In this document: positions 16,807-26,176 of the stretch, one piece after another | Position numbering within the stretch: the stretch's first letter is position 1 | How the letters are laid out: the number at the start of each line of letters is the position of its first letter | Source of the DNA: Saccharicrinis sp. | Lineage (GTDB): Bacteria > Bacteroidota > Bacteroidia > Bacteroidales > Marinilabiliaceae | Reading direction: 5' to 3' | Assembly (NCBI GenBank): GCA_024635555.1 | Contig: JAGXIO010000017.1 | Coordinates: 1-64,000 of the forward strand | DNA: 64,000 bases | The notes under the pieces: generated by a model | What the model saw: the letters and a program-made list of their open reading frames with translations, nothing else | Told to the model about the DNA's origin: nothing | Databases searched by the model: none | Position numbers and translations under genes: made by a program

Positions 16807-18360
16807 ATGGATAAAAACAATAATTCTGAAGAAGAACAACTTTCACCCGAAGCGCAACAATTAAAGAAGACAATAGCCGATAAGGAAGATCAATCCTCTT
16901 ACCGTCAAATATTTAAAGCTACTTCTTTATTTGGGGGAGTGCAAGTAATAAATATTGTCATAGGTATTATCAGGGTAAAATTTATAGCTGTATTACTCGG
17001 AACTGCCGGTGTGGGCATCATGGGTTTATTGAATGCTCCCTTACAATTGATTATCTCCATAGCCGGACTCGGTATAGCGTTCAGTGCGGTGCGAGATATT
17101 TCTGAAGCACAGGGAACTGGCGATAAAACGCGTATTGCGAAAACAATATTTACCGTTAAGCGGTGGACCTGGTTTACCGGTTTGCTGGCAGCGGTAATTA
17201 CCCTGTCGCTTTCTCCCCTTCTAAGTCAATGGAGTTTTGGTAATGGCGATTACACCTGGGCTTTTGTTTGGTTATCGGTTACTTTGTTTTTGCAGGCCAT
17301 TAGTGATGGACAAAAGGCCATACTCCAGGGGATGCGAAGGTTACAGGATTTGGCGAAGGCTGGAGTTATTGGTTCGGCGCTTGGTTTGGTGACTTCAATA
17401 CCGCTATACTATTTTTTCGGGTTAGAGGGTATTGTTCCATCGTTTATAGTTACCGCACTAACGGTACTGTTCTTAACCTGGTATTTCTCACGCAAGGTAA
17501 AAATTGAAAAAGTAGCGTTAACCCCTAAAGAAACTTGGAACAAGGGTAAGGGCATGGCTAAACTGGGCTTATCCATGACTTTGGCCGGATTTCTAGGAAC
17601 ATTATCAACCTACATTTTAAATGCTTACATTAGTAATTCAGGAGGTGTGGAGCACGTGGGACTTTATAATGCAGGATGGGGCGTAGTAGGACAATACACA
17701 GGTATAGTGTTTACTGCCATGGCAACCGATTATTTTCCCCGTCTTTCTGCCATTCAGTCCGATAATTTAAAAGTACGAAAACTGGTTAGTCAGCAGGCAG
17801 AAACTGCCTTGTTGATTATGGCTCCCTTACTGGCGCTATTAATTGTAACCATGCCATTGGCGGTCAGGGTTCTTTATACTGCGGCGTTTTTGCCCATTGT
17901 AATGTTTGCCAACCTAACTGTACTTGGGATGCAATTAAAAGCTGTGTCTTGGTCTATGGGCTACGTGTTTTTGGCTAAAGGTGATGGCCGTTTGTTTCTG
18001 ATATTAGAAATTATTTCGGCTACTGTAATATTAGGATTAAACCTGTTGTTTTATTATTTGTATGGCCTTAATGGATTGGGAATTTCATTTATTCTTTCGT
18101 TTTTATTTGGCGTTATATTGTCGTACACCGTTTTGAGGAGCAAATATAAGTTTAGCTTTTCAAAAAAGTTTTATGGTCGATTTGCAATAACCTACTCACT
18201 TGTTATTGTGTCGTTTATAACGGTTTTTATTCCTAACGAAACGATGAAATATGCAGCTGGGCTAAGTGTGCTTATAGTTGCAGTTATTTACTCCTATTAT
18301 AAATTAAACGAATTGATGGATATTAAACAGTTGGTAATCAACAAGTTTAATAAACTATAA
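16807..18360 (+). CDS. wzx: O-antigen flippase (Wzx-like)
   Basis: An integral membrane protein of 517 residues with about 12-14 hydrophobic segments, of the polysaccharide-transport (MOP/MATE) superfamily. After a polar N-terminal tail of about 35 residues it opens with SLFGGVQVINIVIGIIRVKF and GTAGVGIMGLLNAPLQLI, a pattern typical of WzxE-type O-antigen translocases. It should flip the undecaprenyl-diphosphate-linked repeat unit to the periplasm, feeding the EpsG/Wzy-like polymerase at 21.7 kb. It starts 33 bases after the end of a hairpin element. Confidence 0.9.
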   Translation: MDKNNNSEEEQLSPEAQQLKKTIADKEDQSSYRQIFKATSLFGGVQVINIVIGIIRVKFIAVLLGTAGVGIMGLLNAPLQLIISIAGLGIAFSAVRDISEAQGTGDKTRIAKTIFTVKRWTWFTGLLAAVITLSLSPLLSQWSFGNGDYTWAFVWLSVTLFLQAISDGQKAILQGMRRLQDLAKAGVIGSALGLVTSIPLYYFFGLEGIVPSFIVTALTVLFLTWYFSRKVKIEKVALTPKETWNKGKGMAKLGLSMTLAGFLGTLSTYILNAYISNSGGVEHVGLYNAGWGVVGQYTGIVFTAMATDYFPRLSAIQSDNLKVRKLVSQQAETALLIMAPLLALLIVTMPLAVRVLYTAAFLPIVMFANLTVLGMQLKAVSWSMGYVFLAKGDGRLFLILEIISATVILGLNLLFYYLYGLNGLGISFILSFLFGVILSYTVLRSKYKFSFSKKFYGRFAITYSLVIVSFITVFIPNETMKYAAGLSVLIVAVIYSYYKLNELMDIKQLVINKFNKL

Positions 18361-18425
18361 TTTTACTTATCATAAATCTATTACAATTTCTATAACATCC
18401 TATTCAATTGCCTAATTTAGATAAT

Positions 18426-19451
18426 ATGATACGTATTTCTGTAATACTACCGATGTACAACGTCGAGCCTTATTTGGAAAGGTGCATACGCAGCCTCGAA
18501 GATCAAGATATTCCGCAACAAGATTATGAAATTATTTGTGTAAACGATGGATCGCCGGATAATAGCAAACAAGTAGTACTCCAACTTCAAAAGGAATACA
18601 ATAACATTGTTTTAATCGATCAGAAAAACCAAGGTGTTTCGCGAGCCAGAAACAATGCAATTGATAGCGCTAGGGGTAAATATTTATTGTTTGTGGATCC
18701 GGATGATTATGTGGATGCAAATAGTTTTGGACGAATTTTATCAAATGCAGACAATCATAATGCTGAGGTATCATTTCTAGGTTTTACATTTTTGGAAGAA
18801 GATGGATCGGTGCGTAAAACCATATTTAATTCAAAACACATCAATACTGTTTTTGAAGGTGCAAAGGCTTATTATGTAGCTCGAGGTGATGGAAAAACAG
18901 ACCCTGACAGAATGTGGGCTGTGCTTTATAAATCGGAGTTTATTAACTTACATAAGTTGCGTTTTCTCTCCAATGTTCCCTACCTCGAAGATGGTGAGTT
19001 TATCGCACGCATTTTGTTCTTGGCCGAACGTTGTGTTTTTGATGGATATTCTTTTTATCAGAGAACAACGCGACCTGGATCGGCCACCAATTCAAGATTG
19101 TTTAATTCGGAAAGAGCCATAAACGGATTTTTATTAGCCGCCAAAAATCTGAAAAATTTTAAGCGTGAACAGGAATCCATCAATAAAGATGTTGTTTTTT
19201 TAAATAGGCCCATTGTAAAATTTGTAGTTTTGTGTATGGCCTCGTCCGTTGGACTATTTGAGCCCCGCAGGGTGGTTAAGACGGTGCGTTTATTAAAAGA
19301 AAATAATTTAAAATTACTTAGCGTTTCAGGTTGCGATAAAGAATTTAGAATTCTTGGACGGCTTTATAATGTTTCTCCATATTTTTTATATACGTACTTA
19401 ACGCTGGAGAATTTTATGACGTTTGGAAGAAAATCTTTAATGTCGAAATGA
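18426..19451 (+). CDS. Family 2 glycosyltransferase
   Basis: A GT-A enzyme of about 341 residues. MIRISVILPMYNVEPYLERC is the standard start, followed by IICVNDGSPDNS (nucleotide-binding Asp), VSRARNNAI and FVDPDDYVD (metal site). I chose ATG 18426 rather than the in-frame TTG 18408, because the family normally begins one or two residues before the first beta strand. It transfers a sugar during repeat-unit assembly at the inner membrane; donor unknown. Confidence 0.87.
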   Translation: MIRISVILPMYNVEPYLERCIRSLEDQDIPQQDYEIICVNDGSPDNSKQVVLQLQKEYNNIVLIDQKNQGVSRARNNAIDSARGKYLLFVDPDDYVDANSFGRILSNADNHNAEVSFLGFTFLEEDGSVRKTIFNSKHINTVFEGAKAYYVARGDGKTDPDRMWAVLYKSEFINLHKLRFLSNVPYLEDGEFIARILFLAERCVFDGYSFYQRTTRPGSATNSRLFNSERAINGFLLAAKNLKNFKREQESINKDVVFLNRPIVKFVVLCMASSVGLFEPRRVVKTVRLLKENNLKLLSVSGCDKEFRILGRLYNVSPYFLYTYLTLENFMTFGRKSLMSK

Positions 19452-19478
19452 GAGCAATAACTAATAAAAAAGACAGTA

Positions 19479-20603
19479 GTGAACATTTTATTTGCATATA
19501 GAAATTGGTTAAACCCTAACAAGGGTGGCGTAGGCAGAGTGGCCGATACGCTGGCAAGATACTTTGGCGAAAACGGACATAACATGTACTACCTGAACTT
19601 TCAATACGAAGAGAAGGATGAATATGAGTTTCCGGCAAAAATATATACCCTACCCAATCCTGATTTCTATTCGAGCGCTAACCTGCGTTTTTACCATCAA
19701 TTGTTAAATGATTTGGCCATAGATATCGTGGTTAACCATGATGCTTCAAATAAGCGATCCGATTTTTGGTTAAATACCGGCAAGCATCCTGCAAAAAAAA
19801 TATCCTTTTATCACACCTCTCCCTTGCATGGTTTGAACCGCGACTCGGGACACGGGGTGTTTGTTAATTATGTAATGCGCAAACTCAGAGGTGTAAAATA
19901 TAAAATGGCGATTTTATCTTTGCTTAAAAAAAGTGATAAATTGGTGTTGCTGTCGGGGGAGTTTGAAAAAAGCATACAAGAAAAGCTGAAGTTAAAATCG
20001 CACAAAATTGTACCCATCAGCAATGCTTGTGTATTTGACACGCTGCAATCAACTTCAACAAAGAAAAAACAAGTACTTTTTGTGGGAAGGGTAGATTGGT
20101 CTTCTAAAAGAACCGATAAGATGCTGCGTATTTGGGCCAATTTATTTAATAAACATCCCCAATGGGAGCTACTGATACTTGGCGACGGACCTGATAGGAA
20201 AAAAACAGAGCTGCTGGCCAAAAAATTAGAATTGAAGAATATTGTTTTCAAGGGTTTTGTAGATCCCGAACCATACTATAAGCAAGCTTCCATAATCTGT
20301 CTAACGTCTGATTACGAGGGTTTTGGGTTGGTTATGGTTGAGGCTATGCAGTTTGGCGTAGTGCCCATTGCCTTTAATAATTGGGTTTCCTTAAAAGATG
20401 TAATTGTACATGAGCATACCGGTTTGGTGGTAAATGCAAACGACATGCATGATTTTATTGCCAAATTGGATTATTTGATCAGCGATGAAAATGAGAGGGA
20501 AAGGATGGCATTGAATGCCAAGGAATATGTACAAAAATTCCACATTGATGTAATAGGTCCGCAGTGGCTTGCACTTTTAAAATCATGCATGAACAATGAC
20601 TGA
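19479..20603 (+). CDS. Family 4 glycosyltransferase
   Basis: A 374-residue GT-B enzyme starting at GTG. A glycine-rich acceptor loop appears at LNPNKGGVGRVADTLARYF. The C-terminal donor domain has VLFVGRVDWSSKRTD and the EX7E-type signature in DYEGFGLVMVEAMQFGVVPI. It is a retaining transferase, probably acting on a lipid-linked intermediate in the cytoplasm. It overlaps the following glycosyltransferase by 8 bp, so the two are coupled. Confidence 0.87.
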   Translation: MNILFAYRNWLNPNKGGVGRVADTLARYFGENGHNMYYLNFQYEEKDEYEFPAKIYTLPNPDFYSSANLRFYHQLLNDLAIDIVVNHDASNKRSDFWLNTGKHPAKKISFYHTSPLHGLNRDSGHGVFVNYVMRKLRGVKYKMAILSLLKKSDKLVLLSGEFEKSIQEKLKLKSHKIVPISNACVFDTLQSTSTKKKQVLFVGRVDWSSKRTDKMLRIWANLFNKHPQWELLILGDGPDRKKTELLAKKLELKNIVFKGFVDPEPYYKQASIICLTSDYEGFGLVMVEAMQFGVVPIAFNNWVSLKDVIVHEHTGLVVNANDMHDFIAKLDYLISDENERERMALNAKEYVQKFHIDVIGPQWLALLKSCMNND

Positions 20604-21708
20604 AATAAAAAAAATATTGCTGGTGTCGAATGGTTTTTTTCCGGAGATATCACCACGGAGTTATAGGGCAACAGAACTAGCTAAAGAGTTTTGTAATCAA
20701 GGGCATGAGGTTACAGTAATAACAAAATTTCGCAATCACGATTATAGCGAGTTTTTGAGCCAGCATCCCGTAAAACTAAAAATGTGGAAGAAATCACGTC
20801 TTAAAGCGGTGCCTTCATCCTCAAACAGATGGGCTGGTTTATTTGGTAGTATTGCCAACCGTGCTTTACTTATGCTATTCGAATATCCAGCCATCGGAGA
20901 TATGTTTCAGGTTAAAAGGATGTTGAAAAATGAGGGAGGGTATGATTTGCTCATCTCCTTTGCCGTTCCGCATCCTGTGCATTGGGGCGTCGCCTGGTCG
21001 CGCACAGCAAAACATAAAATAGCCCATACTTGGGTCGCCGACTGTGGCGATCCATACATGGGAGATGTGTTGGACACATACCGTAAGCTCTTTTATTTTG
21101 GCTATTTAGAAAAATGGTTTGGCAGAAAAGCCGATTATATAGCTATTCCCATTGCAACTGCAGTTGATGCCTACTATCCCGAATTCAAAAATAAAATCAG
21201 AATAATTTCGCAAGGATTTCAGTTTGATTTAAATACCAACAACAAAAAGCGTCCAAACAACCCGGTGCCCACTTTTGCCTATGCCGGGGGATTTATTGCC
21301 GGGGTTCGCGATCCGCAACCCTTGCTCCAGTTTTTAAGCACGCTGAATATACCTTTCAAGTTTTTGGTTTATACTAATTCGATGGAGATGCTAAACGGAT
21401 ATCAAGAGCAGTTGAAGGATAAATTAATTGTTTCGGGATATATTCCACGAAACGAACTGATGGGCATATTGGAGGGAATGGACTTTTTGGTTAATTTCGA
21501 TAACAACACAGTACTAAATTCTCCCAGTAAACTCATTGATTATGCCATCGTAAATCGTCCGGTTTTAAATATTAGTCGCGATTTTAACGCACAAAGTATC
21601 TTAAATTTTATAAAGGGCGATTATTCCCAAGCGATGCCTTTGCCCAATCCTGAGCAGTTTCATATTAGTAATGTATCCAAGCAATTTATCGACTTATTAA
21701 ATGATTAA
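20596..21708 (+). CDS. GT-B (family 4-like) glycosyltransferase
   Basis: A 370-residue protein. The N-terminus reads ILLVSNGFFPEISPRSYRAT with GHEVTVIT, typical of the acceptor domain of GT4 enzymes. The C-terminal half has FAYAGGFIAGVRDPQPLL and NSPSKLIDYAIVNRPVLNI in place of the classic EX7E motif, so the donor site is less typical. The start overlaps the previous glycosyltransferase gene, and the polymerase gene follows 8 bp after its stop. Confidence 0.75.
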   Translation: MTEIKKILLVSNGFFPEISPRSYRATELAKEFCNQGHEVTVITKFRNHDYSEFLSQHPVKLKMWKKSRLKAVPSSSNRWAGLFGSIANRALLMLFEYPAIGDMFQVKRMLKNEGGYDLLISFAVPHPVHWGVAWSRTAKHKIAHTWVADCGDPYMGDVLDTYRKLFYFGYLEKWFGRKADYIAIPIATAVDAYYPEFKNKIRIISQGFQFDLNTNNKKRPNNPVPTFAYAGGFIAGVRDPQPLLQFLSTLNIPFKFLVYTNSMEMLNGYQEQLKDKLIVSGYIPRNELMGILEGMDFLVNFDNNTVLNSPSKLIDYAIVNRPVLNISRDFNAQSILNFIKGDYSQAMPLPNPEQFHISNVSKQFIDLLND

Positions 21709-21716
21709 ACTATCGG

Positions 21717-22979
21717 ATGAATAAATTCTTTTGGGATAAATATTTTCACACTAACCCCGCCAGCAGTATAAACTATCTAATACTATTTATACTGTGGCCA
21801 TTTGTGGCTTTTTTAGTGGCTTTGGCTGATTATAGCAAAAGAGAAGCGAAAAATGTAGTGTATATTTTTCTTATCTATTATGGTGCTACAACGGTTGTAG
21901 ATATAGGTTATTATATTGATGCTGTAGGGTATGCACTTCAGCTTGCGGAAAAAAGCCATTTACCTTTTTCTGATATTTTCAACATATTCACCAATTTGTA
22001 TTCCGATGGTGATTCTATTGATATTTTGGAACCCTTGTTGTCCTTTTTAGTCTCCCGCATCACCAGCGACCATAGGGTACTGTTTGCAATTTTCGCTGCT
22101 ATATTTGGTTTTTTTTATCTAAAAAGTATCAATCTACTGCATAAAAAATATCGCCAAAGTCCTAATATGGATGCACTTATTCTTTTGGCTTTTTTTAGCC
22201 TTTTGCTACCTGTAATGGCCATATCGGGGTTTAGGATGTGGACTGCCATGTGGATTTTTCTTTATGGTGCTTATCATGTTGTACTTCATCGCGATATAAA
22301 ATATTTCATACTAACCTTTGGGGCAGTGTTTGTGCATTGGAGTTTTGTATCCGTAAATGGTATTCTGCTAATATATTTCTTTGCGCGCAACCGCGATGTT
22401 ATTTATATACCCTTAGCCATAATTTCCTTTGTGGTTCCTTATTTAATAGCACCCTTCTTAAGCGTTATTTCACTTAGGATGGGAGGCGTTTTTGAGGAAA
22501 GATATAGCATGTATTCCGACACTGCATATGCATCGGGTTTGCAAGAGCAGGCTCAGGAACTTTCTTGGTTTATGCAAATTGGTACCGATTTGGTTTTGTA
22601 TTTTTTGTTGCTCGCCATGGGGATTATAAAATTTAAGTATGGCGATATGATGAAAGGCAAAGCCGAAAGCAACTTATTTAGCTTTACTCTTCTGCTATTA
22701 ACATTTGTTAATGTGGGTAAAACACTGCCTTCGTTGGGTAATCGTTTTCAAATGCTGTTCTTTTTGTTTGCAACGATGTATGTATTTCTGTTTTTTGTTA
22801 AAAAACCGCCCGGAAAAACCATTAGCTATCTTACCCTGGTTGGTTTGTTCCCCATGCTTTTAAATTCCTTAATTGTATTACGGCAAGGCTCCGATACCCT
22901 AAATGCATGGATATTTGCACCGGGATTTGGAATGCCTTGGATTATGCATGATATAAATTTGGCTAGCGTATTGTTTTAA
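21717..22979 (+). CDS. wzy: EpsG-family O-antigen/exopolysaccharide polymerase (Wzy-like)
   Basis: A 420-residue membrane protein with about 10-12 hydrophobic helices. The pattern fits the EpsG/Wzy group: an early loop with YIDAVGYALQLAEKS, then IDILEPLLSFLVSRITSDHRVLFAIFA, and a periplasmic loop around EERYSMYSD. Wzy joins flipped repeat units at the periplasmic face. It is the only gene in the window with this profile, which supports the call. Sequence conservation in this family is low, so the assignment rests on topology, a few motifs and position. Confidence 0.78.
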   Translation: MNKFFWDKYFHTNPASSINYLILFILWPFVAFLVALADYSKREAKNVVYIFLIYYGATTVVDIGYYIDAVGYALQLAEKSHLPFSDIFNIFTNLYSDGDSIDILEPLLSFLVSRITSDHRVLFAIFAAIFGFFYLKSINLLHKKYRQSPNMDALILLAFFSLLLPVMAISGFRMWTAMWIFLYGAYHVVLHRDIKYFILTFGAVFVHWSFVSVNGILLIYFFARNRDVIYIPLAIISFVVPYLIAPFLSVISLRMGGVFEERYSMYSDTAYASGLQEQAQELSWFMQIGTDLVLYFLLLAMGIIKFKYGDMMKGKAESNLFSFTLLLLTFVNVGKTLPSLGNRFQMLFFLFATMYVFLFFVKKPPGKTISYLTLVGLFPMLLNSLIVLRQGSDTLNAWIFAPGFGMPWIMHDINLASVLF

Positions 22980-23003
22980 ACTACTCATTAGATAAATCTT
23001 GTT

Positions 23004-24137
23004 TTGATCAGAAAAATAATAACACCCTCGGTTCAACGTCATATTTCAAATATGCCCGGTTTTAGTACAAAACGAAAACTCCTTGTCATTGAATCGGATG
23101 ACTGGGGTAGTATCCGCATGCCCAGCAATAAAACTTTTGACAATCTTAGCGATTCTGGTATCGATTTGTTATCGGATGAGGGATTCCGGTTTAATAAGTA
23201 CGATACGCTGGCTACTGCCGAAGATTTAACCCTGCTTTTTGAGCTGCTTTCTTCGGTTAAAGATTCTTCCGATCGTGCTGCTGTTATTACACCCATGGCG
23301 GTGATGGCCAATCCTGATTTTCAGAAAATACGCCACAGCCAATTCAATGCCTATTATTACGAGCCTTTTACCGACACCCTTACAAGGCAACCAGGTTGCG
23401 AATCATCTTTTAAACTATGGAAAGAAGGTATCGAGAAAAGGTTATTTGTTCCTCAATTTCATGGTAGAGAACATTTAAACGTAAAGCCTTGGATAAAAGC
23501 CCTGCGGATGGGACATAAAAGCACCCACATCGCTTTTGATAATCAAATGTGGGGTATCTCAACGGCCAACGAGCCGGATATACAATTAGAATTTCAAGCG
23601 GCCTTTGATTTTATCGATCCCAAAGATATTGAATACCAGAAGGAAGTAATTAGAACTGGGCTTGATTTGTTTGAGGAATTATTGGCTTATCGGGCATCTT
23701 TTTTTGTTCCACCGAACGGTCCATTCAGCAAACAATTGGAACCTGAATGTGTGGCGGCCGGAATTAATTATCTATCTACGTCAAAAATTCAGACCGAACC
23801 ATTGGGTAATGGCAAATCCCGAAAGAGATTACACTGGCCTGGTCAAAAGAGCAGCAACGGTTTGACTTACCTTACACGCAATTGTTTTTTTGAGCCCAGC
23901 GACGAAGGTAAGGATTGGGTAGATAGTTGCCTACAAGAAATATCAAGTGCTTTTAAATGGCGAAAGCCAGCCGTAATAAGTTCGCACAGAGTTAATTATA
24001 TTGGTGCTTTACACAAGCATAACCGCGATAATGGATTAAAACAATTGGAAAACTTATTAAGTCAGATTGTAAAAAAATGGCCCGATGTTGAATTTGTAAC
24101 CTCAGAGGAACTAGGGAGGATTATGACGGGGAAATGA
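23004..24137 (+). CDS. Polysaccharide (de)acetylase-like protein, copy 1
   Basis: A 377-residue protein starting at TTG; the paralog at 24.7 kb aligns from the same residue and supports this start. The hallmark VIESDDWGSIRMPS carries an Asp pair (Asp32, Asp33) like the metal site of NodB-type deacetylases. FVPQFHGREH provides two histidines suited to zinc binding, and SHRVNYIGALHKHNRDNGL closes the domain. There is no signal peptide, so it may act in the cytoplasm on a lipid-linked or nucleotide sugar. I recall this family as annotated polysaccharide (de)acetylase in Bacteroidota; the reaction is not proven by the sequence. Confidence 0.7.
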   Translation: MIRKIITPSVQRHISNMPGFSTKRKLLVIESDDWGSIRMPSNKTFDNLSDSGIDLLSDEGFRFNKYDTLATAEDLTLLFELLSSVKDSSDRAAVITPMAVMANPDFQKIRHSQFNAYYYEPFTDTLTRQPGCESSFKLWKEGIEKRLFVPQFHGREHLNVKPWIKALRMGHKSTHIAFDNQMWGISTANEPDIQLEFQAAFDFIDPKDIEYQKEVIRTGLDLFEELLAYRASFFVPPNGPFSKQLEPECVAAGINYLSTSKIQTEPLGNGKSRKRLHWPGQKSSNGLTYLTRNCFFEPSDEGKDWVDSCLQEISSAFKWRKPAVISSHRVNYIGALHKHNRDNGLKQLENLLSQIVKKWPDVEFVTSEELGRIMTGK

Positions 24138-24175
24138 GCGTAAGGCATAACCGCATAGCGGTTTAATGTGAATAG

Positions 24176-24217
24176 CCCCGGGTTTTAACCCGGGGGATAT
24201 GGCGGGATTCAAACCCG
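24176..24217. repeat. Two-hairpin palindromic element, third relative
   Basis: Hairpin ccccgggtt-tt-aacccgggg (24176-24195) is followed by a second, imperfect GC-rich hairpin with CGGG/CCCG arms (24203-24217). Spacing and order match the elements at 16692 and 34398, here without the 20-bp insert. A small hairpin (AACCGC-ATA-GCGGTT) lies just upstream. The rest of the 539-bp spacer holds a gene remnant and a heptamer array. Confidence 0.6.
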
Positions 24218-24343
24218 ACGCACCACAAACCATATTGTATGTTTACGTTAAGTTTGCGTCGGAACGAAGCATAAAAGGTTGAAATTAATATGTTTTGTTT
24301 GTAGGTGTTTAAAAGTTTTACATGATTGTGTATAATACAAAGA

Positions 24344-24401
24344 GTCTGTAAAATGCTTATCTCTATGATTAACAATTCCGATAAATGGTGTCCAAAATAA
24401 A
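24344..24401 (+). pseudogene. 58-bp gene-end remnant, copy A
   Basis: This stretch matches 26129-26186 at 52 of 58 bases. In frame it reads VCKMLISMINNSDKW, then stops. The wording resembles the last helix of the small four-helix-bundle (S23/23S-IVP type) proteins common in Bacteroidota, which is inference from a short match. No start or upstream part of such a gene is visible. Confidence 0.5.
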
Positions 24402-24606
24402 CACAACGTTCAAATGTTGCCCGCTCTTCCCTCTCCCTTTTTTTAAGGCGGGGGAAGTACTGCCGCAAAGCGGTAGGGAAGGGGGTTTTACGCTCCCGAA
24501 GAAATTAAATTTTAGGTTTCGGGATTTGACTACGTCGATTTCCGCATTGCTCCAATTCGCTTTGCTCAATCTCCGTTGTCCGTTTTACGCTGTCCCCTTT
24601 TTTTTC

Positions 24607-24676
24607 TGTTCGCTTTACGCTGTTCGCTGTTCGCTTTACGCTGTCCGCTGCTAACAACCTACATTAAACAACCCTC
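24607..24676 (+). repeat. 7-bp periodic array ending at a start codon
   Basis: Ten heptamers run without interruption to the ATG at 24677: tgttcgc, tttacgc, tgttcgc, tgttcgc, tttacgc, tgtccgc, tgctaac, aacctac, attaaac, aaccctc. Each ends in C. The first six are close copies; the last four are diverged. There is no room for a separate Shine-Dalgarno site. Looser units extend further upstream to about 24570. Confidence 0.8.
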
Positions 24677-25786
24677 ATGCTGTCCAAAATAAAATCAACT
24701 ATATCGCAAAACCTGATTAATATCCCCGGTTTCAGAACTAAGCGCAAAATTGTTGTTATCGAAAGCGACGATTGGGGAAGTATCCGTATGCCGTCGATGG
24801 AGGTGTATAATAAGTTTTTCAACAAAGGATTTGATATCGTTAATTCCGATTATAATCGTTTGGATACGCTGGAAAATAACGATGATATGTCCATGTTATT
24901 AGAGGTGTTGAGCGCACACTCCGATTCTAAGGGTAATGCTGCGGTAATGACGGCCAACGTAGTGGTGGGCAATCCTGACTTTGAGCGTATAAGACAATCC
25001 AATTTTGCTGAATATTCCGTTGAATCCGTTACGGAAACATTAAAAACGTACCCCGGACGAGATAAAGTGCTTGACCTATGGCGCGAGGGATACGAAAAGC
25101 GTTTGTTCCATCCGCAATTTCATGGCAGGGAGCATGTAAATGTTGTTAGATGGATGGATGCATTACGAAAGCGGACACCGGAGATCATGTTCACCTTCGA
25201 TAATAACACTACTTTTTCGGGCGATGGGGACTATAACTTTATGGAAGTGCTCGATTACAATACGCCTGACGATCTACTATTGATGAAAGAAAGCTTAAAG
25301 CACGGACTGGAAATGTTTGAAGAGTTGTTCGGTTTCAGGTCCAAATCATTTATTCCGCCCTGCTACACTTGGGATAGTAATGTGGAAGAGACACTTAATA
25401 ACAATGGAGTTAAATATATGCAAGGTTTGTTTGTTCAGTCAGTTCCCACCGGTACGTTCGAAAATTACACCCATAAATATCACTTTATGGGAAGCCGCAA
25501 CAAACTTGGTCAACGCTATCTGATGCGTAATTGCTTTTTTGAGCCAGCGTTAACAAAAATAAGCGATCCGGTAGGTGAGTGTTTACGACGAATAGATATT
25601 GCTTTTAAATGGAATAAGCCTGCCACAATTGGTTCGCACCGTATTAATTTTATGGGAGCATTGGATTCAAATAACAGAGCTGATAACCTAAAGCTGCTTG
25701 ATAATTTGTTAAAAGGCATCATAAAAAAATGGCCCGATGTGGAATTTATGACTTCAGATCAGTTGGGTGATTTGATGAGCGACTAG
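24677..25786 (+). CDS. Polysaccharide (de)acetylase-like protein, copy 2
   Basis: A 369-residue paralog of the preceding gene, similar along its whole length. It has the same VIESDDWGSIRMPS block, FHPQFHGREHVNVVRWMDAL, CFFEPAL and GSHRINFMGALDSNNRADNL. Differences lie in the region around residues 170-270, which suggests related but distinct substrates or two steps on one sugar. It is bounded on both sides by heptamer arrays in opposite orientation: pyrimidine-rich before the ATG, purine-rich right after the stop. That makes it look like a separable cassette. Function is inferred as for copy 1. Confidence 0.7.
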   Translation: MLSKIKSTISQNLINIPGFRTKRKIVVIESDDWGSIRMPSMEVYNKFFNKGFDIVNSDYNRLDTLENNDDMSMLLEVLSAHSDSKGNAAVMTANVVVGNPDFERIRQSNFAEYSVESVTETLKTYPGRDKVLDLWREGYEKRLFHPQFHGREHVNVVRWMDALRKRTPEIMFTFDNNTTFSGDGDYNFMEVLDYNTPDDLLLMKESLKHGLEMFEELFGFRSKSFIPPCYTWDSNVEETLNNNGVKYMQGLFVQSVPTGTFENYTHKYHFMGSRNKLGQRYLMRNCFFEPALTKISDPVGECLRRIDIAFKWNKPATIGSHRINFMGALDSNNRADNLKLLDNLLKGIIKKWPDVEFMTSDQLGDLMSD

Positions 25787-25877
25787 AAAAGAGTGAACAG
25801 CGGACAGAAAAGAGTGGAAAGAAGAAGGAAGCATAGAAAGGATATAGCGTATAGCGTATAGCGTATAGCGGAAAGAA
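25787..25877 (+). repeat. 7-bp periodic array starting at a stop codon
   Basis: Thirteen heptamers begin right after the TAG of the gene: aaaagag, tgaacag, cggacag, aaaagag, tggaaag, aagaagg, aagcata, gaaagga, four copies of tatagcg, gaaagaa. The sequence is the reverse-complement type of the array before the gene: cagcggacag (25798-25807) is the exact inverse of 24641-24650. Confidence 0.8.
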
Positions 25878-25883
25878 AATATT

Positions 25884-25945
25884 GAACGCCAGCCTGCCGT
25901 CAGGTAGGACGTGCATTGCAACAGTTCAGACCTGTTGGCGTCGCA
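25884..25945. repeat. Palindromic element with CCTGCC-type core
   Basis: An outer inverted repeat ACGCCA/TGGCGT encloses cctgccgtcaggtagg, a shorter relative of the 20-bp palindrome at 16748 and 34416, and a second hairpin AACAG/CTGTT. Nothing coding is visible. Confidence 0.45.
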
Positions 25946-25963
25946 GACCCGACAGCGTCGATA

Positions 25964-26044
25964 GGAGAGAGCGGAAAAAAAGTTAGCGGAAAAAAGTTAG
26001 CGTACAGTAAATAGCGTACAACGTAAAGAAAAAAGCGAAAAGTG
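25964..26044 (+). repeat. Second purine-rich 7-bp-like array
   Basis: Units such as gttagcg, tacagta, aatagcg, tacaacg, taaagaa and aaaagcg continue the purine-rich type of 25787. They include a tandem copy of agcggaaaaaa-gtt with a one-base length difference. The register is less strict than in the neighbouring arrays. Confidence 0.5.
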
Positions 26045-26074
26045 GTCTTCTCCAGCTGTGATGCTTTATGCCTC

Positions 26075-26176
26075 ATGAAAGAACAATCAACTAAACTGTA
26101 TTTGAGTTTAAAGGATGAATCTGAGGAGGTTTGTAAAATACTTATCTCTATGATTAATAATTCAGATAGATGGTGA
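26075..26176 (+). pseudogene. Four-helix-bundle-like gene remnant, copy B
   Basis: An ATG opens a 33-codon frame (MKEQSTKLYLSLKDESEEVC, then KILISMINNSDRW) ending in TGA. The last part is the 58-bp segment shared with 24344-24401. The reading resembles the C-terminal helices of four-helix-bundle (S23/IVP-like) proteins, which are about 120 residues long; the N-terminal three quarters is missing. It is too short to be functional in that family, so remnant is preferred over small gene. Confidence 0.45.
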
